A stretch of DNA of 64,000 nt from Plectosphaerella cucumerina (GCA_020746995.1 JAGPXD010000006.1:434001-498000); one strand, 5' to 3'. Numbered from the stretch's first letter, positions 1-9,723 are shown. Notes: generated by a model from the sequence alone, not told the origin. Numbers and translations are program-made.

Positions 1-14
1 TCCATCACGTTCTG

Positions 15-158
15 ATGTCTTTTTCCGTCGGCGCGAAGACCTTCCTAATGGGCGTCTCGACGTACATTTACTTGAAGCGGCTGATGAGGGACTTTGAAGA
101 AGACACGAATGAATTCAGAAGATCTAGTGAGAAAGTTGATCGCAAGATGGATATTTGC
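15..158 (+). CDS. Possible 3' part of an unknown gene (weak)
   Basis: An open frame runs from the left edge on the plus strand and reads like protein for about 48 codons, with a hydrophobic stretch (FLMGVSTYIYL) followed by a charged, helix-prone stretch (RDFEEDTNEFRR). Beyond about position 160 it is antisense to the 3' end of the 2EXR gene and loses protein-like composition, although the frame stays open to 269. It could be the last exon of a gene lying mostly outside the window, or chance. No family recognised. Confidence 0.2.
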
Positions 159-170
159 AGGGACGCAATG

Positions 171-1325
171 TCACGGCCTGAACATGAACCAGTCCTCCAC
201 CTTGTGAGCTGGCACCTCAAACAATGCCCCAGCACAAAACGGGTGATTCCATGGCAGACTGATCCATGAGGAGATATCTTCCTCCCAAATGAATTGCGTC
301 TGCTGATACCTTAACTCGTCATACCAATCCACCAGCTTCCAAATCAGGGCCATCGCGCTGGCCGCAAACTCGGGGCTACCATCTCGCCAAGCCTTGCAAT
401 TCATATACACCGAGCGGTCGTCGATTACGATCTTGGGTCTGTTTTCAACCAAATCGCCGGGCAACATGTACTTGGTAATCTCGCGCCAGGCCATAAAGTA
501 TTCCTGAGGTGGCTTCCAAGTGTGATCGATCAGCCACACGCGTGTCTGTTCAGGTAATCTGCCGTGTGTCCAGTCCCAAACAGCGCGAGCGAAGAGGCCT
601 CGCGGCGATGGCTCGTGTCGCAAGATCTCCCAGCTGCCGGGGAGGTTGTCGTTCCAGCTTGAATCAAACTCGAAGGCGATGTTGACAACGTTGATAGTGC
701 TGGCGGAGAAGAACGGTAAACCCGAGAGGAGAACGTCCCACTGTAGATCAACGGCAGCAGCTTCAAGATCCTCTGGCCTGAATGAAAGACAGAAGATATC
801 CGTGAGCTCATTGACATGCGTATATACCTCATTGTGGCCGTCGTAGCTGCTGACCACATGCAGTGAGAGCTGCTGATGGCCTGGAAAGAGCTTTCCGAAA
901 CGGCGGAGGTAGACAGACCGCGATTCTGCACACGCCGTGAGTAGACTGTCGCTGGTATAGTAGCTTCGGAAGCGATTAGCTCGAGTCCACGCCATGTTTT
1001 GGGCTCGTCGTTGGATCGAGTTGTCCGCCTGTATGGGCCATTTCAGTTCGTCCGACTCATCGAAGGAAGGGGAGTCCTCTTTTGTAACAATTCCTGGACT
1101 ATTTTGGAGCTCGCTGTGTCGAATGCCCTGGTCATCGATATTGTAGAGCGAGTAGTGGTGTATGCGTGGGTGCTTGAAGTTGACTTCGGCCATGGCCGTT
1201 TCCCATATCTGCTCTCTCAACTCGTAAGGCAGCCGTTTGAAAGACGGGAAGCCTATAGAGCTCTCGTTCCCACAACGGGGAGAGAGCTCAGATGGCTCAA
1301 CCGGCTCAGCTATGTAAGTTGACAT
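171..1325 (-). CDS. 2EXR-domain protein
   Basis: Single-exon gene of 384 residues. Near residue 26 it carries the opening motif of the fungal 2EXR family, FPSFKRLPYELREQIWETAM, i.e. a hydrophobic-Pro-F-x-x-LP-x-E-(I/L)R-x-x-IW signature. These proteins form large, mostly uncharacterised families in filamentous ascomycetes with no agreed biochemical role. The rest of the protein is rich in Trp and acidic residues, with a conserved-looking block around MAWTRANRFRS. The first ATG of the frame is used; a TATA-like element (GGTATAAAAT on the minus strand, 1401-1410) lies about 76 nt upstream. The stop is TGA at 171-173. No introns are needed. I am confident of the family, not of any function. Confidence 0.8.
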   Translation of the reverse strand: MSTYIAEPVEPSELSPRCGNESSIGFPSFKRLPYELREQIWETAMAEVNFKHPRIHHYSLYNIDDQGIRHSELQNSPGIVTKEDSPSFDESDELKWPIQADNSIQRRAQNMAWTRANRFRSYYTSDSLLTACAESRSVYLRRFGKLFPGHQQLSLHVVSSYDGHNEVYTHVNELTDIFCLSFRPEDLEAAAVDLQWDVLLSGLPFFSASTINVVNIAFEFDSSWNDNLPGSWEILRHEPSPRGLFARAVWDWTHGRLPEQTRVWLIDHTWKPPQEYFMAWREITKYMLPGDLVENRPKIVIDDRSVYMNCKAWRDGSPEFAASAMALIWKLVDWYDELRYQQTQFIWEEDISSWISLPWNHPFCAGALFEVPAHKVEDWFMFRP

Positions 1326-1738
1326 GATAGCGACGAATGTTTGTGAAGTTGGAGGAGGACAAGTGTAGCATGTAGTATGGGCAAATGCGCGAGGCGGCCT
1401 ATTTTATACCAGTGTCTGCCTTCCGTATTGACTTGGATGAGCACCCAATTCGAGCTGCAAGTCAGAAGCAAGCCACGTATGGCGAGGTGGCGTTGAAGAG
1501 ATCTCATGGACTGCATAATGAGGTGGCGCTGAACAGTATTTCCTTCGGGCAAGGGAGTCATGCGAACGCCCGCATAACATGGCTTTTTTCGGTGGCTTCA
1601 ACCTCTGAGGCTCAACACAGAGCCTCTTCCCGGTGTTCTGTGCCATAAAAGGAGTCCTTGCAGGCGCAGGTGTCATTCTCCCACCACCCACCAAGACGGA
1701 CATTCCCGCATATTTCAACTTCCAAGCATTCGATCAAC
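1326..1738. other. Divergent intergenic region
   Basis: Separates the 2EXR gene (-) from the micro-exon gene (+). It holds the minus-strand TATA-like box at 1401-1410 and a plus-strand CATAAAAGG at 1644-1652, about 90 nt before the ATG of the micro-exon gene. Nothing else is recognised. Confidence 0.5.
1401..1410 (-). promoter_or_regulatory. TATA-like box of the 2EXR gene
   Basis: GGTATAAAAT on the minus strand, about 76 nt upstream of the ATG at 1325. Position and sequence fit a core promoter; no transcript start is known. Confidence 0.5.
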
Positions 1739-2743
1739 ATGGCTCCCCTAGCCGGTCCTCGTGTGGCACGACTTCATAACGTACGTCCCCGACTACCCCC
1801 ATTGGTAGGAACCGCTAACATGCTTGGCCCCCAGAGAAGCTCCGATGAGGTACAGCTTTGAGCCAGAATGAGTTTCTGGCATGTTTACTGACAAGACCCG
1901 CGCCCAAAGTGGTACGTCGAAAAGCAGAGGAGAGATGAGAAGGTAAACGCGAATGTGTCACACGCCGCCTGATCCTGAAGCTGATGCAGAACTCGCGCCT
2001 AGAAACACATCCAGAAAGCAGCAGTGAGTACAGAACTAGGTACTCTGTGCATGCTATCTTGAGGCCTTACTTACTTGACAATTCGATAGAAACTCCAAGA
2101 GAGGGCTCAAGTAGGTAATGTTCAAATGATACGTCCAAACCTGCTAACCTGGGTGAAGAAGAAGAAGATCCGCCTTGAAGTAAGTCGCATCTCGCTCGCC
2201 TATAAACAATGATACTGACATCCCATGTTAGAAGCTGCGAGCCGACGTTGAGGTACGCACGACATCCATGATACCAGTCGTCGATGTGACTAACATGATG
2301 CCACAGCGCCTAGAGTGGGAGATCAGGGTATGCGACCCCCCTAGCCGTCTAGACTTGTGCATGATGTCAAGTACTGACCCATTCGCCGCCCACATGCAGG
2401 ACATGACAGGAGACATGGAGGTACCTAAGCTTTGGAACACCCCATCGTAACGCGCCTACCTTAGTGACCGATTGCTGACTGGACTGATGAATGGTAGCTG
2501 GAGCTCAAACTGGCCACAGTATGCACTTCTAGAAGCAAAGCTTGCAACGGATGATGTTGGCCGATACTGACATTTGATTTTTCCTAGATGACGCGAAGCA
2601 GTGGTGTCGTGAGTCTTGACCTTCAAGCTGAAATATCGTGTCTAACGAAAGGCCTGTAGCATTTTCAACGACAAATCGAACAGAAACTGTACAGGGACCT
2701 GGGGATTCTGGAAAAGGAGAAGAAGAAGGGCTCTTCCGGTTAG
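1739..2743 (+). CDS. Heptad micro-exon gene: 113-residue coiled-coil protein in 12 exons
   Basis: The product is unrecognised and the gene structure is extraordinary. The exons I read are 1739-1780 (42 nt), 1835-1849 (15), 1910-1942 (33), then eight exons of exactly 21 nt (2003-2023, 2090-2110, 2159-2179, 2232-2252, 2307-2327, 2400-2420, 2498-2518, 2588-2608), and a last exon 2660-2743 (84 nt including TAG). All 11 introns are 48-77 nt, GT...AG and phase 0; most have GTRNGT-like donors and CTAAC/CTGAC branch points. Each 21-nt exon encodes seven residues, for example KLRADVE and DMTGDME. In the best exons hydrophobic residues fall at exon residues 2 and 6, so exon borders follow a coiled-coil heptad register. 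The first and last exons are also multiples of 21 nt. The product is charged and helical, with no signal peptide or membrane segment. The start ATG has a good context (CAACATGGCT). No frame longer than 70 codons covers it, so ORF-based annotation would miss it. The structure is inferred from sequence only. Confidence 0.75.
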
Positions 2744-3284
2744 GCGGCAGAGGGGTATGCCTCCGCCTTCGAGGGAGCACTGGAGACTTGTGTGGGCTAG
2801 AATCCTCCCCTTCGTTCGATGGCAGGGTTTTGACGAGTATCTATGAGTCTTGTCTTCTTTCGCCACGGTTTAAGTCAAGGGGATGTCCACTGTGGTCGGC
2901 GAGTATGTCGTCCAGTCAGGGATTCGGCCTGGTGCTTGGAGGAAGGTTTGCTCGCACAACCCGAGGCCTGGCAGCAGAAAAGACGCGAAGCAATGTCGGA
3001 AGCAAAGAAAGAGGTTGGGGAAACAAGATTCATTTGAACAGTACGGTCGGCGGATGCCAACAACCTCTTGCTGGCTACCATTGTGTAGCGGGAGCTCGGT
3101 CAGTCCCGCTACCCACAACCATCGTGTTCCCCGGTGTGAGTCGGTGAGACCCAGCTGGTCAACATCTTCGAGGCGCCATTGTCTTGCCTAATACCTAATG
3201 TGGATTCTTTTGATTCTGACGTGATGATCAGAAACCGTCATCAGAATGTCAGAGAATGAACTTGAGCCTCGCTTTGCACCAGGC
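2744..3284 (+). other. Intergenic, with a possible coding remnant
   Basis: No intact gene. Within it, 2939-3037 reads like protein on the plus strand (GLLAQPEAWQQKRREAMSEA, then a stop), but I find no start codon, domain or convincing splice path joining it to the micro-exon gene. It may be a remnant or chance. Confidence 0.3.
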
Positions 3285-3292
3285 TGCCCATT

Positions 3293-3371
3293 TTGGCCTC
3301 ACCTCTTGCCTAGGTATTTGGCCTCACCACCCCGACGAATTGGCCTCACCTCCAAGAAATTTGGCCTCACC
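3293..3371 (+). promoter_or_regulatory. Four direct TTGGCCTCACC boxes upstream of U2
   Basis: Four identical 11-bp copies of TTGGCCTCACC begin at 3293, 3318, 3340 and 3361, i.e. 25, 22 and 21 bp apart, about two helical turns. The last ends 7 bp before the TATA box. A fifth, 10/11 copy lies downstream of the RNA at 3658-3668. Regular spacing, same orientation and position suggest upstream activator sites of the snRNA promoter; this is inference. Confidence 0.65.
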
Positions 3372-3378
3372 CATCCCC

Positions 3379-3386
3379 TATAAATA
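3379..3386 (+). promoter_or_regulatory. TATA box of the U2 snRNA gene
   Basis: TATAAATA, roughly 50 nt before the inferred 5' end of U2, followed by a pyrimidine-rich stretch (3390-3430). This fits a TATA-containing polymerase II snRNA promoter. Confidence 0.65.
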
Positions 3387-3431
3387 CCCCTGCCTTCTCC
3401 CCTCCCTTTCCCATTTCCTTCTTCTCTCCTC

Positions 3432-3633
3432 AGCTTTCTCGCCATTTCCGGCTTAGATCAAGTGTAGTATCTGTTCTAGCACAGCTTGACCGCTGAGCGT
3501 GCGGCCACCAGCCGCCGACCTTCTGGTCCTCAATTTTTGTCTCCCTCGGGAACCCGGGACCGGGCGCGGCTTGCTGCGAACGGTTCCTCTTTCCCACCGT
3601 GTCCCCGGTATTACACTGTCTCCGGGCGACGCA
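3432..3633 (+). ncRNA. U2: U2 spliceosomal snRNA
   Basis: U2 snRNA pairs with the intron branch point in the spliceosome. The 5' part matches U2 closely: a CTTTCTCGCC...GGCTTAGATC stem-loop I region followed by AAGTGTAGTATCTGTTCT, which contains the branch-point recognition element GTAGTA at 3464-3469 and the region that pairs with U6. Downstream are hairpins GCGGC-CACCA-GCCGC (3501-3515) and GACC-TTCT-GGTC (3518-3529), then an Sm site AATTTTTG at 3532-3539. The terminal hairpin at 3601-3630 pairs GTCCCCGG with CCGGGCGAC around the loop TATTACACTGTCT, resembling U2 stem-loop IV, the U2A'/B'' site. The length of about 200 nt fits. Both ends are estimated to a few bases. It sits alone between the micro-exon gene and the convergent transporter gene. 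Confidence 0.88.
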
Positions 3634-3787
3634 AATTTGTCTTTTCTGGGTCTGTCTTTGGCCTCACTGCGTTGGGTCTCTGAGTTGGTCAGGGGCGTGG
3701 AGAGGCTTTGACTTGGATAAGGGAGGCATTCGATGTATTTAGTATGTCTAGTATTCAAAGGGAATGTAGTCTAACCCTCTATGTTTC

Positions 3788-6505
3788 CTACCATGAACTG
3801 GGACCAAAGGTCTGCCCCTCCGGGAGGCGCACTTGGATGGCCTCGCCTTTGTAATCCAGCGTCGACGTGACGACCGTGTTACCCCACCACTTCGGCGCCT
3901 CGAGGTAATGCATCGACAAGGCGAAGAAGATGACGAGCGTCGACAGCGCCAGGCCCAGGTCCATAGCCGACGAGGTCAAAAAGTTGAGCCTCGACCACCA
4001 GTTGAAGTGGCGCTTGCGGATCCAGTAGTTGAACGTCAAGCCCACCGCACCCCAGCTGAGGTAGTTCAGCGGCGTGGCCGGCGGGATGGCGCTGCCGCCG
4101 CCAAAGATGAGTGGCGCCATGAGGAACTTGAGCGGCGACCGGGGCCACTTCTTCATGCCGAAGTAAATAAGGATTGGCACCACGGCGCCGATGCCGAAGA
4201 AAATGAAGAGGCCAGAGTAGACCTGGCCGGGGGAGAACATGCGCGCTGGCCCGATGAGGCCCCAGATGACCGAGGCCGCGAAGAAGACGCGCGCGCCGGG
4301 GCACGTGAAGCGGTCCACCTGCTGAGGGGTGCACACGCCATCGACCGATTTGAGCGTCACGTTGAGCACGAAGATCTGGACGGCGCATGAAACGGTCGTC
4401 GAGACGACCTGTGCCCAGAACATGGTCCGCGGGGGAATCTTCATGTAGTGTCCGAACTTCAGGTCGGCCACGAAGCTGAGCGCCCGGGACATGGTGATGT
4501 AGCCAAAGGTTTTGAAGCTGCAGGTTGTCAGTTTGTGGCTGGTTTCTAACGACGTTGAACTCACATCATCAGCGCCAGGGGTCTGCCGGGCTGAATGTAG
4601 CCGTAGATGAACTCAGTCATGACGTTGAGGCCGATCTGGTGGTTCGTCACGGCCTGGATGATGCCGATGGGCACGGAGAAGGTGAAGGAGATGATCACGG
4701 AGAGCATGAACGCCCACCATGTCATCTTGGTCGGGTACCACAGCACTGCAACGAAGCCGAGGGCAAGGAACTGGAAAGGCATTAGCAATAGGCTCGCGTC
4801 ACTTGCAGGTCCATCAGATACTCACAATGACAAAAAGACCCCAGTACCACCAGGCCGGGGCCTCCCTGTACTTCCGCATAAGCCTCATGTGGATGTCCGG
4901 CTTCTCCTGGGAGCTGTTCTTGTACTGCTGCCAGATCTGCGTGCCGTTGTGCAAGTAGGTGTACACAATCAAGGACGAGATAGCGGCAAACGACAGGCCA
5001 TACGACATGGCAAAGGTCGTGCTACACGGGTCAGCATCCCCTGCCTTCGCTGTTGGACTTATTCCCTCATACCTGATGAAGAGAGGCGAGTAGCTGTTGT
5101 ACGCTTCCTCGTTCAGCGTCATATCTGCCGTCAGGATGCGCTGCGTGTCATATGGCTTGCCGGTGTTGTCGTAGGTGCCCGAGTCACTCATAGGCAGGTA
5201 CTGGGAGTACCAGACACCGGTGTAGTGAAACAACGAGCAGAGGACGAGAAAGAAGGTGACGACGCCAATCATGGTGTTCGCGATGGCCTCCCTGGGAAGC
5301 ATTAGCTGACATTCTTGCTTGCAGCCTCCCCATAGGTGTGACATACCAAGGAGGAATCAGGGGGGAGCCGACGAAGCCGGAGATCTGGGTCCAGTCAAAG
5401 GTGATGGGCAGCAGCGAGAGGCCCGAGGTGCCTCCGAACATCTGGTTCACCACGACGTTATTCGGCGCCATCCAGGTGGCGAAAGCGAAGACGCTGAGGA
5501 ACTTGGCGAAGAAACCGGGGATCCAGTAGTACAAGAAAGATCCCAGCGTGACGAAGGCAAACCAGCGGTAACGGGGCATGCGGCCGCCGATGATGGTGGG
5601 ATCAGGGCGATCGTTCCTGTCGTACATGGCGTTCATCAAAGTCACCGAGACGAGGATCCCGGGCCAGATCATGGAAGCCGGATACACTGGTCCCGTCAGT
5701 ACACGTAGGGATGAAGATTTGTTCAGAGATGAGACGTACCCAGGAACTTGCGCAGGATACCGGCGATGCCATATCCCAGTGACTGCGTCGACAAGGTGAG
5801 GAGCATCTGGAAGACAAGACCAAAGTCCTGCTTGTAGAAGACCAGCTGGGCCAGGATGATATCGGTAGCGTAGGCAACCGAGAACGAAACACTGGCCATG
5901 ACGACGATGATGGTGTGCTCCTTTCTGTTGAAAGGACCAGGATTGAGGGTCCAGCGCAGGCCAAAGGTAGTCCACTCGCGCGTGGGCATGACCTTTGCCC
6001 ATCCGTGGCCAGCGGGCCAGGAGATGATCTGGGCGACCAGCGGGCTGATACCGATGGAGGGCGAGCGCAGGGAGAAGAAGGTATTCATGGAGGCGCCCAT
6101 CACAACAAGGATGAGACCAATGGTCCAGGCGCGGACGGTGTTGCAGGGCTCGTCCTCGTCGTAGTTGCGAACGGCAGCGCGGACCTCGGCAAAGGGCGAG
6201 TCGTCCTCATCCTCCTTCTCCATGGGCAGCTCGTCGTCCGGGTTGGCGGGATCCAAGAGGAGTTCATTCTCGGATCCTTCATCGTCGTCCTCGTCGCCCT
6301 TGTAAGCGCGGGTCTCACCCCACTGAGGGAGACTGCCGTGGAGGTCCTTGACGGGCCCGGTGCTTTCTTCAAAGCCGGGATCCGTCATGGACACGCGATG
6401 GTCGCGAGAGCGCCTCGTGGCCTTCATATCGGTCAGCTCCACGTCGCCGCTGTCAGAGGCGTCAGGCGTGGGCCGCGAGGACCCGCTCCCTGATGGCCTG
6501 GCCAT
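3788..6505 (-). CDS. OPT-family oligopeptide transporter
   Basis: Proton-coupled oligopeptide transporter, 818 residues, in the usual size range for fungal OPT proteins. Exons (minus strand): 6505-5740, 5686-5347, 5291-5073, 5021-4826, 4770-4565, 4517-3788; junctions keep frame throughout. The first ~120 residues are hydrophilic and acidic, as expected for a cytosolic N terminus. After that come about 14-16 hydrophobic segments with OPT-type motifs: the SPLVAQIISWPAGHGWA region, the FDWTQISGF motif, NHQIGLNVMTEFIYGY, and a C-terminal block with FGGGSAIPPATPLNYLSWG and FNYWIRKRHFNWW. It is expected at the plasma membrane importing small peptides; the substrate cannot be told from sequence. It converges on the U2 gene, whose RNA ends about 155 nt past its stop codon. 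Confidence 0.93.
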
Positions 6506-7533
6506 TTTGATGGCAACTTCCAGTTGTCTGGACGCAGCGGCGAGGGAGATGCTTTAAAGCATTCAGGGCAGAGGTTCTGCGTGGGGGTGCCCTAGATGGA
6601 GAGTTGGCTGACGGTGGCCACGCGATGGAAGCCGCCGAGTGTGGTTGAACCGCGAGAAAGTCGCCGAGGAAGCGTTCTAGAAAGACGTTGTATGTGGCGC
6701 AGATGAGTCGTTCAAATCGTGAGCATTGAAGGCATTCCCATGTGTTCTCCGGTGTGACGGCAGTGATGACGGACGCGACTGGCGAAGGCTGAGCAAGGCG
6801 CTGCTCTGGTCGACAGGCAGACTGCTCTCACTGAGGGGTGCCAATTGATGCGCCCGATTCGAGCAAAGGACTCGCAGTGATTGAGCTCCGAGAAAGATAT
6901 GGCGGAGAGTCGCAATGGTGCGTCTACATCAGAGGGAGAAGGTCGCCGCTGATGTGAAACGTGGCCGTCGACGCGAACGGACCGAGGCTCAACGGTAGGT
7001 ACAACGCGCCAATGAGGGGATCAAAGCGACAAGGAGGCGAGGAACGGCATGCTGCGGTGCCGGGCCGTCTGTTGATAAAGACGAGGAGGTGAGGACGGGA
7101 GGCTGGTTTGAGTTCCTATTGACCATGCCGAAGACGCCCGGATTCTTTGATGAGCACCTCAAGGTACGACCACAGTGTTTTGTGAATAGACCTCGAGAGA
7201 TTACACTGTAAAGTTAGGGGTCCTCGGGCGCGTTCTTGAAGCCACATCGCCTGAAGCGCGCTAGGAGCAAGCAGATCTGCGCACTGTGTCGCGCCGCAGG
7301 GAGCTCCCCACTTCTCGTTTAAGCTCGCATCGCCCCCACGGTGATGTCGCTTAGTCATTCCGAGATTGACCTCCAACTCATGACCGTGCTTCACGAAGAC
7401 CCTCTCACTCTCATCCGCACCCCAAAGAAGCACGAGCTTCGCCGCCTCCAAGACTCGAGATTTTGTCCCCAAACTCGAGAGCTGTCACTATATAACTCGC
7501 CACAAGCATGGTCATCGACTACAAGTCTACCCT
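6506..7533. other. Intergenic region upstream of the OPT gene
   Basis: About 1 kb between the OPT start and the stop of the next minus-strand gene. No open frame here looks like protein. A CTATATAAC TATA-like string lies at about 7490 on the plus strand without a gene behind it. Confidence 0.4.
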
Positions 7534-9723
7534 TCACCGGCCACTCTCATTGTGACTGTCGAGACTAGACAGCCAGTCCTCGACAACGGCGTCCTCCCTG
7601 TTATCCAGCTCCACGGATTGCTGCAGTGGTAGTTCCACGCTCTCGACGCCCTCCCAGTCCTCCAGCCAGCGGTAGTCGCCCATGGTGCCGGACAGCAGGC
7701 TATTCCCCCAATCCCGCTCGTACAAGGCGTTCTCCACCAGGGAATCCATCATCTTGCTCACGGCGACGCGGGAAGGGAGCTCGCTCAGGCCCCTCAGGCA
7801 ATCCCCGGGACACGGCTTCGACGGCTCTCGCAGCCACAGATCATCCGACGCATGCTCGACAGCGCGGCCCGGTTCCCGACGGAAGCCATCGCTGTCAAGC
7901 TTCTCGGTCGAATCCCTCTGCTTGATGAACCAGGTAAAGTGAAGGTACTGCCGTCTGTGCCCTTCCTCCAGCCATGGCCACAACTCTGGCTCGATCTCTC
8001 CCTTCTCAACATTTCCGAAAGGTCGCCAGGCCTGCGGGATGCAGCCAGAGTCTTGCGGCTTGAAGTCGGAACGGCAGCGCAACCAATCCGCCCTGGGCAC
8101 CTTGTCCGTGTTGTCTCCGTAGATGTCTTCAGGATCGTCGTCCAGGAAGGACACCCGCGTCCCGGTCCACGGTGCAGCCAGTGGGTCGGGCGGAGGAAAC
8201 GTGCCCTCCTCCATCTTGGTCAGATAGTCGGGAATCCGGTCGAGGATGGTGCGGTCGCCGAGCATGAACAGGGCAACCCACCATATGGCACATCGCGGTC
8301 TGCGGGCCATCATGGCCTTGACCAGAAGCTCCAAGTCTCCCAATCTTATAACGGGCTCGAGAGTGCGATGCGCGGATGTCAGCCAGGGGCTGACGAGGTT
8401 GCAGGCAACTTCAGGCTGCCAGAAGATGCTCCACATGGAGGACAGGGGCAGAATATAGTACAGGCTCAGGATCATGAAGTAGGGTGCGTCCGCCAGGTAG
8501 CGACGTATGCGGAGTTCATCGCTGTGCCTGAAAGCTTTGCTGCCGGGTTGCAGGTTCGGAGGGGGGAAGCATGGCTTCAGGCGGTACTGGCCGGCGAGGG
8601 GTATCATGAGAGCCGCGAGGAAAGCCATGTCGCATGGCGACACCGGCCCAGCGGCAAATGAGGAGGCCGGGGTGGTCATGTTGAACATGCGACATAACTC
8701 GATGAGGAGCTCAGTGGCCGCGGCTGAACCCGGCGGAGGCGCATCGCAGTCAAGTGCTGCGGGTGATGTGTCGTCCGCTACGGTGATAATGCAAGCTTTC
8801 CCCAGACTGACGGACCAGGGGAGATATTTCTCGCCATCACATGTCCATCCGAGTTCGGGACTGAGTAGGCAGCAGAGCCATCGGACGAGGTCGGATGAGG
8901 CGTGGCCGAGATGGATGACAGGGAGGTTAGCCCCTTGATCCTTCCACGCCGAATGTCGGATAGGAGTCAGTCGGTGACCTGTGTACCGCATTGCCAGGCC
9001 TTGTGACTCGAGCAGCTTGGCAGACAGAATGTACGCCCAGCACGGCGTCAGGACGGCGAGAGAGCGCGTCACTTCGTCCATGTCGCCGAGGAGTAAGGAT
9101 GCTGCCTTATCCGAGATGTCGCACACCACGGGAGCGTCCTGCCGTAGATGGAGCGATATGGCGTTGCCGTAAGTCTGATTATGGTCCCAGTCGTCTTCAC
9201 CTTCATCTTGAGTGTGAGGTTCGTGCGTGGAGCGCCAACGCGGTCGTCCCGTGAGGAACTGGTCGTTGGGCAGTCGCGCGGGAAGTGCAGGTACGTCCTG
9301 GAGGACGATGTAGGGATCGAGGAGCGAGCTTGGCCACGCGCCGCGGGCTAGAGTGTGAGCCTTCTGGAGGAGCGCCGTCCATGTCTCCAGCCCGCGGTGG
9401 AGCATCTGGCAGACGTCAATTGGTGACGGGAGGAGGCCATCATGGAACTCCGAGCTTTCGCGTTCACCATTTTGCGACCTTTCTGATCCAGACCGCGGCA
9501 TGAGTCTTGTATATGAATGTGGATTCGCGGAGGGGAGACGTGGTCCCGAGAGGAGCGATAGGCGATGGAGCACTTCAACGGAAAAGGCTGGTGGGAAGCG
9601 ACTCATCCCGATGCCTGCCTGGCGCCGTGGCAATCTCGAGCGAGCTGTGGACACTGCGGCTTGCTTGCGAAGCTCGGGCACCTGGCTCTCGTTGGAAATG
9701 GGTTGCGGAAGATGTTCAGTCAC
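7534..9723 (-). CDS. Uncharacterised fungal protein (729 residues)
   Basis: One long uninterrupted frame. I do not recognise a domain. The composition is that of a soluble globular protein, rich in Trp, Pro and acidic residues, with hydrophobic blocks at the middle (DMAFLAALMIPLAGQYRL, YFMILSLYYILPLSSMW) that could be membrane-associated or core helices, followed by an acidic, aromatic C-terminal third (EDWEGVESVELPL). The start is uncertain: an internal Met about 39 codons later (MSRFPPAF) is an equally good candidate, because the first 39 residues are low in hydrophobic content. Open reading over 2.2 kb with normal amino-acid composition supports a real gene; the function is unknown. Confidence 0.7.
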   Translation of the reverse strand: MTEHLPQPISNESQVPELRKQAAVSTARSRLPRRQAGIGMSRFPPAFSVEVLHRLSLLSGPRLPSANPHSYTRLMPRSGSERSQNGERESSEFHDGLLPSPIDVCQMLHRGLETWTALLQKAHTLARGAWPSSLLDPYIVLQDVPALPARLPNDQFLTGRPRWRSTHEPHTQDEGEDDWDHNQTYGNAISLHLRQDAPVVCDISDKAASLLLGDMDEVTRSLAVLTPCWAYILSAKLLESQGLAMRYTGHRLTPIRHSAWKDQGANLPVIHLGHASSDLVRWLCCLLSPELGWTCDGEKYLPWSVSLGKACIITVADDTSPAALDCDAPPPGSAAATELLIELCRMFNMTTPASSFAAGPVSPCDMAFLAALMIPLAGQYRLKPCFPPPNLQPGSKAFRHSDELRIRRYLADAPYFMILSLYYILPLSSMWSIFWQPEVACNLVSPWLTSAHRTLEPVIRLGDLELLVKAMMARRPRCAIWWVALFMLGDRTILDRIPDYLTKMEEGTFPPPDPLAAPWTGTRVSFLDDDPEDIYGDNTDKVPRADWLRCRSDFKPQDSGCIPQAWRPFGNVEKGEIEPELWPWLEEGHRRQYLHFTWFIKQRDSTEKLDSDGFRREPGRAVEHASDDLWLREPSKPCPGDCLRGLSELPSRVAVSKMMDSLVENALYERDWGNSLLSGTMGDYRWLEDWEGVESVELPLQQSVELDNREDAVVEDWLSSLDSHNESGR

